A DNA stretch of 6,027 nucleotides from an uncultured Oscillochloris sp. (GTDB lineage: Bacteria > Chloroflexota > Chloroflexia > Chloroflexales > Chloroflexaceae), in the NCBI GenBank assembly GCA_903877945.1, contig CAIRFY010000318.1, positions 1 to 6,027 on the forward strand, in the 5' to 3' direction. Position numbers and translations under genes: made by a program. Of this stretch, positions 1-5,082 are shown in pieces. Under the pieces are notes generated by a model that saw only the letters and a program-made list of their open reading frames with translations, did not search any database and was not told the origin of the DNA. Position 1 is the stretch's first letter; each line of letters begins with the position of its first letter.

Positions 1-73
1 ACCAATGCATTGTTCCCCCCCGCGTGCGGGGGGGAACCAACCAATGCATTGTCCCCCCCCGCGTGCGGGGGGG
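1..73. repeat. Two-copy GC-hairpin repeat, 39-bp period
   Basis: Two units, 1-34 and 40-73, match at 33 of 34 positions; the one difference is T14 versus C53. Each unit begins with the self-complementary decamer CAATGCATTG. A run of 7-8 C, then GCGTGC, then 7 G follows, and this folds on itself. In unit 1 the hairpin extends to a perfect 12-bp stem (12-23 with 26-37) around GT. A further run of 7 G lies at 77-83. The array starts at the window edge, so more copies may lie to the left. It looks like an interspersed intergenic palindromic (REP-like) repeat. No coding function is supported. Confidence 0.8.
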
Positions 74-152
74 CTAGGGGGGGTAATTCAAACTACAACT
101 GTAGTATTAGCCATTGTTCGCAATACCGCAAAAATCGCGCTGTCTTCGTTTT

Positions 153-219
153 CTTTGCGCCTTCGCGCCTTTGCGTCACATGTACGGATGCTTTGACGCA
201 AAGCCGCAAAGCCGCAAAG
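153..219. repeat. 65-bp hairpin repeat, copy 1
   Basis: Positions 153-217 are identical to 227-291. The unit has 26-bp imperfect inverted ends, 153-178 against 194-219, with three mismatches. They are built from CTTTGCG/CGCAAAG words around a 15-nt loop (179-193), and the inner 10 bp pair perfectly. The transcript of either strand would form a long stem-loop. It resembles the CTTTGCG-rich intergenic repeats seen in Chloroflexales and cyanobacteria (recalled, not searched). Because it lies downstream of hsdM it could mark or protect the 3' end of that transcript; this is inference. Confidence 0.85.
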
Positions 220-226
220 AATCTCG

Positions 227-293
227 CTTTGCGCCTTCGCGCCTTTGCGTCACATGTACGGATGCTTTGACGCAAAGCCGCAAAGCCGCAAGG
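227..293. repeat. 65-bp hairpin repeat, copy 2
   Basis: This is the second copy of the hairpin repeat, 9 bp after the identical part of copy 1. Arms are 227-252 and 268-293, with the loop at 253-267. It is identical to copy 1 over 65 bp and differs at 292 (G for A), which slightly weakens the outermost pairing. Perfect identity of two adjacent copies implies a recent tandem duplication or ongoing gene conversion. Confidence 0.85.
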
Positions 294-310
294 AACGTGA
301 CGAACCGTAG

Positions 311-341
311 ACCTGACACCTGAAACCTAGCACCTGAAACC
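311..341. repeat. 7-bp tandem repeat (ACCTGAM)
   Basis: Four heptamers run head to tail: ACCTGAC, ACCTGAA, ACCTAGC, ACCTGAA, then a partial ACC. The tract ends 5 bp before the hsdM stop codon (347-349). It looks like a minisatellite-style intergenic repeat. No function is indicated. Confidence 0.7.
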
Positions 342-346
342 CCGTC

Positions 347-1912
347 TTATACGCGATCATCGCCCACCACCCCCGCAAGTGCAGCACGTATCGTCGTATT
401 GAGGCGCTCGCTCGTCACCATATGTTCTTCGAGTCTCTCGCGGAGCGCCGCAAAGCGCACCTCAAACGACACCGCATCGGCCTCGACCTCTTCGGCACCC
501 ACGTAACGCCCCGGCGTCAGGATATGGCCGTGCCCACGGATCTGCTCACGCGACGCCGACGTGCAGAAACCGGCCACATCAGTGTACGTTTCCGCCTGAG
601 GTTCACCGCGCCAGGCGTGGTAGGTATCGGTGATACGCTGCACATCGGCGTCGGAGAGTTCGCGGCGGGTGCGATCAACCAACTGACCGAGTTTGCGGGC
701 GTCAATGAAGAGTACCTGGCCGCGTCGGTCACGCCAGCCTTTACCGGGGTTCTTGTTGCGGGCCAGAAACCAGAGACAGGCCGGGATTTGGGTGGAGTAG
801 AAGAGTTGCCCAGGCAGCGCGACCATACAATCAACCACATCGCGCTCAAGCAACTCGCGGCGAATGTCGCCCTCACCCGACTGCGTAGACGACATCGAGC
901 CATTGGCCAGCACCACGCCAGCGGTGCCATTGGGCGCAAGGTGATGGTAGATATGCTGGAGCCATGCGTAGTTCGCATTGCCTACCGGGGGCACACCAAA
1001 GGCCCAACGCACATCATCGCGCAGCCGGTCGCCGCCCCAATCCGAGATATTGAACGGCGGATTGGCAAGCACGACATCGGCTTTCAGATCGCGCAGTTCG
1101 TCTTTGTGGAAACTGCCATCGTTATTCCAGCGAATGTCGGAGTCAATACCGCGCACCGCGAGGTTCATCTTAGCCAGTCGCCAGGTCGTATAGTTCGACT
1201 CCTGCCCGTAGATCGCAATGTCGCCAATACGCCCGCCGTGTTCTTTGACAAACTTCTCTGACTGCACAAACATCCCGCCCGAACCGCAGCACGGATCATA
1301 GATGCGGCCCTGGTAGGGTTCGAGCATCTCGACCAGCACGCGCACCACCGAGCGCGGCGTATAAAATTCACCGCCGCGTTTACCCTCGGCACCCGCAAAC
1401 TGACCCAGAAAATACTCGTAGACCCGGCCAAGAATATCCTTAGAGCGGTTGCTCTCCTCATTCATCGCAATGCCCGAGATCAGATCGATCAACTCACCCA
1501 GCATGACCTTATTCAGCGCGGGCCGGGCGTAGTCCTTGGGCAGCACGCCTTTGAGCGACTCATTATCCTTCTCAATCGTCCGCATCGCATCATCAATAAA
1601 TGTGCCGATAGATGGCTGCTTGGCGTTCGCCTGCAAATACGACCAGCGCGCCTCCTTAGGCACCCAGAACACATTGTCACCAAGGTACTCATCTTGGTCT
1701 TCGGCTGCAACCGGATCACTGGCCAGCAGCGCCGCGTGCTTCGCCTCAAAGGCATCGGAGATATATTTGAGGAAAATTAGACCAAGCGCCACATGCTTGT
1801 AGTCCGACGGCTCCATATTGCCACGCAGCTTATCGGCGGTCTTGAACAACTCAGCCTCAAACCCGAGGTTTCCGCCGTTGCTGGTCTTAAGTGGCGTATT
1901 ATTGTGTGTCAA
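347..1912 (-). CDS. hsdM: Type I restriction-modification system DNA methyltransferase subunit HsdM
   Basis: The protein is the modification (M) subunit of a type I restriction-modification system. It transfers methyl from S-adenosylmethionine to adenine N6 in a bipartite site chosen by HsdS. It has 521 residues, a normal full length. The N-terminal HsdM helical domain covers about 15-150 (ELFKTADKLRGNMEPSDYKH). The Rossmann methyltransferase domain follows: GGEFYTPRSVV at 180-190, SAM-binding motif I DPCCGSGGMF at 206-215, acidic motif GQESN at 236-240 and catalytic NPPF at 284-287. The C-terminal part carries GHILTPGRY (462-470) and a charged, probably coiled-coil tail that would contact HsdS. 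The TTG start is chosen because AGGAG lies 9 nt upstream and the next ATG (residue 33) would cut the conserved N-terminal domain. No hsdS or hsdR is in the window; the downstream side is repeats. Family assignment is firm, but whether it works alone is unknown. Confidence 0.95.
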   Translation of the reverse strand: MTHNNTPLKTSNGGNLGFEAELFKTADKLRGNMEPSDYKHVALGLIFLKYISDAFEAKHAALLASDPVAAEDQDEYLGDNVFWVPKEARWSYLQANAKQPSIGTFIDDAMRTIEKDNESLKGVLPKDYARPALNKVMLGELIDLISGIAMNEESNRSKDILGRVYEYFLGQFAGAEGKRGGEFYTPRSVVRVLVEMLEPYQGRIYDPCCGSGGMFVQSEKFVKEHGGRIGDIAIYGQESNYTTWRLAKMNLAVRGIDSDIRWNNDGSFHKDELRDLKADVVLANPPFNISDWGGDRLRDDVRWAFGVPPVGNANYAWLQHIYHHLAPNGTAGVVLANGSMSSTQSGEGDIRRELLERDVVDCMVALPGQLFYSTQIPACLWFLARNKNPGKGWRDRRGQVLFIDARKLGQLVDRTRRELSDADVQRITDTYHAWRGEPQAETYTDVAGFCTSASREQIRGHGHILTPGRYVGAEEVEADAVSFEVRFAALRERLEEHMVTSERLNTTIRAALAGVVGDDRV

Positions 1913-1921
1913 GGTCTAGCG

Positions 1922-1926
1922 CTCCT
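1922..1926 (-). promoter_or_regulatory. Ribosome binding site of hsdM
   Basis: AGGAG on the minus strand lies 9 nt before the TTG at 1912-1910. This site decides the non-ATG start for hsdM. Confidence 0.75.
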
Positions 1927-1984
1927 GATCACCCTCATTGGAATCCCTGGAGAGTAAAGGTCACGGGGACGCATGCTCGCCTTG

Positions 1985-1990
1985 ATTATA
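1985..1990 (-). promoter_or_regulatory. Probable -10 box of hsdM promoter
   Basis: A perfect TATAAT is present on the minus strand, about 73 nt upstream of the hsdM start. No good TTGACA-like -35 hexamer sits 16-18 bp further upstream, so the promoter may be weak or activator-dependent, or the match may be chance. The rest of 1927-2098 shows no supported gene. Confidence 0.4.
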
Positions 1991-2098
1991 GCCGTTCATG
2001 CGTGGATTCATCGACGCCATAGCAAGCCGGTCGCAAAGGAGTGCAATCGTCGCTCATCGGCGATCAAATTGCGGCTGAGGATCTCCTAATTCTATTGC

Positions 2099-2131
2099 AA
2101 AAAAAGGCGCTGTGGAATTCCACAGCGCCTT
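2099..2131 (-). terminator. Intrinsic terminator of tRNA-Gly
   Basis: Positions 2104-2131 are a perfect 28-bp palindrome with GAATTC at its centre. On the minus strand it starts 9 nt after the tRNA CCA end. A run of seven T (2105-2099) overlaps the foot of the 3' arm and completes the GC-rich stem plus U-tract of a rho-independent terminator. The palindrome is unusually perfect, with no unpaired loop bases beyond the central AATT. Confidence 0.9.
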
Positions 2132-2140
2132 CTCTTTAAT

Positions 2141-2216
2141 TGGAGCGGGAGACGGGGTTCGAACCCGCGACCTGCACCTTGGCAAGGTGCCGCTCTACCA
2201 ACTGAGCCACTCCCGC
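2141..2216 (-). tRNA. tRNA-Gly (anticodon GCC)
   Basis: The 76-nt cloverleaf reads cleanly on the minus strand. Acceptor stem GCGGGAG pairs with CTCCCGC. The D-arm is GCTC-AGTTGGTA-GAGC. The anticodon arm GCACC-TTGCCAA-GGTGC gives anticodon GCC. The T-arm carries the usual TTCGAAC loop with one G-T closing pair. The discriminator is T and the CCA end is encoded (2143-2141). It has its own promoter and terminator, so it is a single-gene transcription unit. Confidence 0.97.
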
Positions 2217-2228
2217 CCAACGCCGAAG

Positions 2229-2257
2229 AGTATATCATAGCTTGTGAAATCGTGCAA
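2229..2257 (-). promoter_or_regulatory. Promoter of tRNA-Gly (TTGCAC-17-TATACT)
   Basis: On the minus strand, -35 TTGCAC (2257-2252) and -10 TATACT (2234-2229) are separated by exactly 17 bp. The predicted start of transcription, about 2222, is some 6 nt before the mature tRNA 5' end, as expected for a tRNA promoter. Confidence 0.8.
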
Positions 2258-2310
2258 ATCCGGCGATGATACGTCCGCGAGATTCGCATAGCATACCAAG
2301 CGGGGCATTC

Positions 2311-2919
2311 ATGAGCGATAGTGCAGGGGCGCGCTGGCCGCGCCAGCGGGTGGGCCGACGGCTAGGGCTGACCCCCTACTACCAGATCGTCGAGCGAGGT
2401 GAGGTTCGGCTGCGCCTGGAGTCATTGCCGGAGGCGAACCGAGTGGCAGGCTACCGTCTCATCTCCCTAGGCTCCGTCCTTATTCTGGTTGCGGCGGCAA
2501 TCATCAGCAGCGGGGTGATCGCGAGTGGTCAAGGTATGGGTTTCAGCGTAGCGGCCATCTCCGCTGTTTCTGCGGGCCTCCTGGGGAGCCTGGGCGTGCA
2601 GCGGGCCATCGGCGGCTACGCCGTACTCACCACCCGCAACCAGGTCATCGCCGACGCCGCCGAGGAGGATCTGACCTTCATCCAGGCAAGCCGGGTGGGC
2701 AAGCCGCGCCGCCAGAGCCTCACCTTCGCACAGATCGGCGTAATTCGCCTGCGCCGTCGGCCACTCCTCGTAGGTACCGTACTCCGTCAGATGCGCCCGA
2801 TCATCGCCCTGGAGTTGCTGATTGGCCCCGAGGTGTGGGTACTGGACAGCGCAGAAAACGGCGACGATCTCCAGGAGATCGCCGCCGCTCTGTACAACGT
2901 GCTGGGCCGCGAGCCGTGA
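2311..2919 (+). CDS. Putative two-helix membrane protein of unknown function
   Basis: I do not recognise this 202-residue protein. The N-terminal 45 residues are basic and polar. Two hydrophobic stretches follow, about 48-71 (LISLGSVLILVAAAIISSGV) and 76-98 (GFSVAAISAVSAGLLGSLGV), and read as a membrane hairpin. The C-terminal ~100 residues are soluble-looking with alternating strands and a final helix (DDLQEIAAALYNVL). That pattern of two helices plus a small beta-rich domain ending in a helix recalls bacterial PH-like domain proteins, but this is only a shape resemblance. The start at 2311 is preferred (GGGG 5 nt upstream, a weak ribosome site). An in-frame ATG at 2266 would add 15 featureless residues and reach close to the tRNA -35 box. 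It converges on pufM with only 4 bp between stop codons. Confidence 0.75.
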   Translation: MSDSAGARWPRQRVGRRLGLTPYYQIVERGEVRLRLESLPEANRVAGYRLISLGSVLILVAAAIISSGVIASGQGMGFSVAAISAVSAGLLGSLGVQRAIGGYAVLTTRNQVIADAAEEDLTFIQASRVGKPRRQSLTFAQIGVIRLRRRPLLVGTVLRQMRPIIALELLIGPEVWVLDSAENGDDLQEIAAALYNVLGREP

Positions 2920-2923
2920 CCGA

Positions 2924-3838
2924 TCAGGGTCCGGGCGGGAGTTGCGGGAAGTTAATCCCCGCCTCGATGCCCCACTGGAACCAGTTCGCCACGAACGTCG
3001 GCTGACTGAGGAAGATCCCGATTGCGCCAGTGACGCCGCAGAGCCATGCGAACCAGAAGGCCCACAGGTGGATCGAGTAGGCGTTGGCGTTGAAACCGAT
3101 GCACCAGCGCCAGAGCAGTTGGGCACGCTCGGTGCCAGTGCCCGGAGCCTGCATCTCGGCCCACTCCTCGTGGGCGGCGTACTTCTCAAGCGCCCAAATC
3201 GTACCGGCGTGCATCGCCAGCAGCACGGTCGAGCCGAGCAGGAAGAAGATCGAGAGCATATGGAACGGGTTGTAGTAGAAGTTCCCGTAGCGTATGCTCA
3301 CATTGTTCGTCCAGTCCAGCAGCGCCTTGATCCCGTGGGAGGGAGCCTCCGACCAGTCGGCCATCCACATCGGGCGGATGATGTAGATCACCAGGTACAG
3401 CAGCACCGCGCCGCTGAAGCCGTAGGCCAGGTAGGGCCGCAGCCCCAGCGCCCGTGCCCGCGTGTAGATGTGCATGAACCAGCAGAGGATCGCCAGCGTC
3501 AGGAAGAAGGTGCTCATGAGCCACCAGCCGCCCTCTTCCAGCGGCGGGAAGCTCAGCCCATACAGCGCCGATGGCGGGTCGATCTGGAGTACCACAAAGT
3601 ACTTCACGAAAGCGACCGGGTTCCAGCCCACCTGAGAGAACAGCACCGTCAGCCAGATGAATGTGAACATGATCCCGAAGAAAAAGGCGGCTATATTCCA
3701 GAACCCCAGATAGTAGGGGCCAAACTGGCTATCGAAGCCGAGATTTTCGAGAACTGGCAGATGGAGGGGCTTCCCAATCCTGCCGTTGCGATCTGGCCCC
3801 AGCTTTATATCGCCGGAGGGCGGTGTCATTGTTGCCAT
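2924..3838 (-). CDS. pufM: Photosynthetic reaction centre M subunit
   Basis: PufM pairs with PufL in the cytoplasmic membrane to hold the special-pair bacteriochlorophylls, pheophytins, quinone QA and the iron. It has 304 residues and five membrane helices (about 45-70, 105-125, 136-155, 193-218, 256-279). Aligning by eye to Rhodobacter M, His193 is the special-pair ligand (His202). His210, Glu225 and His257 are the iron ligands (His219, Glu234, His266), and Trp243 is the QA-site Trp252. Leu173 occupies the place of His182, the accessory bacteriochlorophyll ligand. This is the known Chloroflexus trait that puts a bacteriopheophytin there. Tyr188 replaces Phe197 near the special pair and Leu201 replaces Tyr210. 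It follows pufL by 18 bp with its own AAGAGG ribosome site. No pufC follows; the next gene is convergent. The sequence strongly resembles C. aurantiacus M (recalled). Confidence 0.98.
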   Translation of the reverse strand: MATMTPPSGDIKLGPDRNGRIGKPLHLPVLENLGFDSQFGPYYLGFWNIAAFFFGIMFTFIWLTVLFSQVGWNPVAFVKYFVVLQIDPPSALYGLSFPPLEEGGWWLMSTFFLTLAILCWFMHIYTRARALGLRPYLAYGFSGAVLLYLVIYIIRPMWMADWSEAPSHGIKALLDWTNNVSIRYGNFYYNPFHMLSIFFLLGSTVLLAMHAGTIWALEKYAAHEEWAEMQAPGTGTERAQLLWRWCIGFNANAYSIHLWAFWFAWLCGVTGAIGIFLSQPTFVANWFQWGIEAGINFPQLPPGP

Positions 3839-3847
3839 AGTCGCTAA

Positions 3848-3853
3848 CCTCTT
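3848..3853 (-). promoter_or_regulatory. Ribosome binding site of pufM
   Basis: AAGAGG on the minus strand lies 9 nt before the pufM ATG and just after the pufL TAG stop (3859-3857). This supports translation of M from the same message as L. Confidence 0.8.
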
Positions 3854-3856
3854 TCG

Positions 3857-4792
3857 CTACACGCCGCTCCAGAATGGCAGGCTATTCCAGAAGTTCCAGA
3901 AGCTCACCCAGTCCTGCACCACCCAACCCGAGAGCAGGATGCACATGTTGGCCGAGAGGACACCGCCGCAGGCCGCGATGAAGCCCAGCCGGTGGATGCC
4001 CGTCTCGCCGACCGAGTAGTACTGGACATCGCGGAAGAACGTGTCCTCAATATCGCCGCTGTCAGGGCCGCGATACTGCGCCGCGCTCAGAATGATCGAG
4101 CCGTGTGCAGACAACAGAAAGGTTGACGTGAACAGGCCGGTGATGCCAATCGCGTGGAACGGGTTGTAGAAGAAGTTTTTGTAGCGATAGCCGAAGTTGG
4201 AAATCCAATCCAGGTGCGGCAGCACGCCCAGCACGAAGCCCTCGTGCCACTGGCCCATCGCAATCGGGCGGAGAACCTGGAGCGTCACCCACGCGGAGAC
4301 CGCCACGCCGTAAGCTATCGCCACGTGGTAGCCCATGTCCAGCTTCATGCTGATGTCAACCTGGCGCATCATCCAGCCGACGAACGCCGTGGTAGCGAAC
4401 AAGACCGTCATCTGCCACGCAAACCCTGGCTGCCCCGGAGTGGCCAGCGCTAGTCCTATGCTCGCCGGCGGCGGGTCGATCCGGCCCGCAAAGAAGTTCT
4501 GCGGGAGGGAGTACGGCCCGTTGATGATCACCGCGTTCACGTAGAAGTAAGTACCGAAGATGATCCCCAGCACGGAGATGAACCCCCAGAACCCCACATA
4601 GAACGGCCCGACCCAGAAATCGAACGGGTCATACTTAAAGAGCGAACTGAATGTTGTTCGTCCTTTAATCTTGTACTCCGGCTCAAGCTCCTCGATCGTG
4701 CGGCCCCCGGCTACCCGTGTTGATCGTGCACCGTCTATGACGGTGTAGGAGAGATCGGGAAAGCGCGGATCCTTTGGTGCTTTTCCACTCAT
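3857..4792 (-). CDS. pufL: Photosynthetic reaction centre L subunit
   Basis: PufL is the partner of PufM and carries the active electron-transfer branch and the QB pocket. With the ATG at 4792 it has 311 residues, the length I recall for C. aurantiacus L, including the roughly 40-residue N-terminal extension typical of Chloroflexus. Five helices lie at about 63-88, 124-143, 156-176, 212-237 and 265-290. By alignment to Rhodobacter L, His193 is the accessory bacteriochlorophyll ligand (His153) and His213 the special-pair ligand (His173). His230 and His267 are iron ligands (190, 230). Glu249, Asp250 and Ser260 match the QB proton-path residues 212, 213 and 223, and Tyr202 matches Tyr162 facing the cytochrome. 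Phe208 replaces His168. The frame stays open further upstream to 4957, but that would start inside the -35 box of the puf promoter, so ATG 4792 with GGAAAGG upstream is the start. Confidence 0.98.
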   Translation of the reverse strand: MSGKAPKDPRFPDLSYTVIDGARSTRVAGGRTIEELEPEYKIKGRTTFSSLFKYDPFDFWVGPFYVGFWGFISVLGIIFGTYFYVNAVIINGPYSLPQNFFAGRIDPPPASIGLALATPGQPGFAWQMTVLFATTAFVGWMMRQVDISMKLDMGYHVAIAYGVAVSAWVTLQVLRPIAMGQWHEGFVLGVLPHLDWISNFGYRYKNFFYNPFHAIGITGLFTSTFLLSAHGSIILSAAQYRGPDSGDIEDTFFRDVQYYSVGETGIHRLGFIAACGGVLSANMCILLSGWVVQDWVSFWNFWNSLPFWSGV

Positions 4793-4902
4793 AGCATGTG
4801 TTGCCTTTCCAGACGCTCGCGGTGTGAGGACAGAACACGTACCCTCAAGCGGGTCTGCAGGGCCATCCTGCACCGCTTCGCCAGAGCGCACGCTTTCAAC
4901 AT
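4789..4902 (-). CDS. Possible 37-codon upstream ORF in the puf leader
   Basis: An ATG at 4902, about 20 nt after the predicted transcription start, opens 37 codons that end in TGA at 4791-4789. That stop overlaps the pufL ATG as ATGA, a layout typical of translational coupling. The peptide (begins MLKACALAKRCRMALQ, ends ERLERQHML) is very basic, with no hydrophobic helix and no family I recognise. Its coding span contains the leader hairpin at 4847-4878. Against it: the sequence before the ATG is AT-rich with no clear ribosome site, the pufL frame is also stop-free here, and ATGA arises by chance one time in four. It may be a leader peptide or nothing. Confidence 0.3.
   Translation of the reverse strand: MLKACALAKRCRMALQTRLRVRVLSSHRERLERQHML
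4804..4810 (-). promoter_or_regulatory. Ribosome binding site of pufL
   Basis: GGAAAGG on the minus strand lies 11 nt before the ATG at 4792. It is a moderate match with slightly long spacing, and it supports this ATG over upstream in-frame alternatives. Confidence 0.6.
4847..4878 (-). promoter_or_regulatory. Hairpin in the pufL mRNA leader
   Basis: On the minus strand AAGCGG-TGCAGG pairs with CCTGCA-CCGCTT, giving 12 bp around a 5-nt loop (ATGGC) and interrupted only by a 3-nt bulge (GAC, 4855-4853). It lies inside the predicted leader, 54 nt upstream of the pufL start. No T-run follows, so it is not a rho-independent terminator. An RNA-stability or translation-control role is inference. 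Confidence 0.6.
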
Positions 4903-4928
4903 AAATAAAAATCTGAGTGTTAGGCCAA

Positions 4929-4957
4929 AGTATAATACGTGGATATTGCCTTGTCAA
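4929..4957 (-). promoter_or_regulatory. Promoter of pufLM (TTGACA-17-TATACT)
   Basis: On the minus strand a consensus -35 TTGACA (4957-4952) lies exactly 17 bp from -10 TATACT (4934-4929), one base from consensus. The predicted start, near 4922, gives a leader of about 130 nt. It is the only strong promoter seen upstream of pufL and makes L and M their own transcription unit, separate from the glycosyltransferase. Confidence 0.85.
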
Positions 4958-4980
4958 GCGTAGGCGGTCTGTACAAATGA

Positions 4981-4996
4981 TGCGCTGTAATGCGCA
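4981..4996. promoter_or_regulatory. Inverted repeat upstream of the puf -35 box, possible operator
   Basis: TGCGC-TGTAAT-GCGCA is a 5-bp inverted repeat with a 6-bp spacer; ATGCGC also occurs as a direct repeat (4980-4985, 4990-4995). It ends 23 bp upstream of the -35 hexamer, a position suited to an activator or repressor. No known regulator site is recognised. Confidence 0.35.
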
Positions 4997-5056
4997 AAAT
5001 CTGCATTAATGGCGTTGCAGTCGCTCACGTTGGGCGAAGGATGTTCTTGCATATAG

Positions 5057-5081
5057 GCAAGTGTCCTTCAGAGGCACTTGC
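5057..5081 (-). terminator. Hairpin after the glycosyltransferase stop, possible terminator
   Basis: GCAAGTG (5057-5063) pairs with CACTTGC (5075-5081). The stem extends by two GC pairs past a one-base bulge around a 6-nt loop, giving a stem of about 9 bp. On the minus strand it begins 1 nt after the TAG stop at 5085-5083. The following bases (CTATATGC) lack a U-tract, so termination would be weak or factor-dependent. Confidence 0.45.
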
Positions 5082-5082
5082 G

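Noticed and set aside
12..73. Type I-E-like CRISPR repeats (C-rich/G-rich palindromes)
   Set aside because: Only two units exist in view, and the sequence between hairpins is largely part of the repeat itself, leaving no unique spacer of about 32 bp. No cas gene is present.
92..105. Small inverted repeat ACTAC-AACT-GTAGT
   Set aside because: A 5-bp stem with no promoter, T-run or gene nearby; expected by chance in an intergenic stretch.
5..323. Short ORFs on both strands across the repeat block
   Set aside because: They are translations of the duplicated hairpins; repeated peptide segments mirror the DNA repeats and there are no ribosome sites.
422..1261. 279-codon open frame antisense to hsdM
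   Set aside because: It lies wholly opposite a conserved HsdM reading frame and its peptide has no recognisable domain; a GC-rich shadow.
2092..2289. 65-codon frame across the tRNA
   Set aside because: It is a read-through of the tRNA-Gly gene, its promoter and its terminator.
2822..3847. 341-codon open frame antisense to pufM
   Set aside because: It overlaps the clear pufM frame and the end of the 2311-2919 gene; composition (Arg, His, Pro, Gln rich) is that of a reverse-strand shadow.
4793..4957. 55-residue N-terminal extension of PufL
   Set aside because: It would begin inside the -35 hexamer of the puf promoter, upstream of the predicted mRNA start, and known Chloroflexus L proteins begin at the ATG at 4792.
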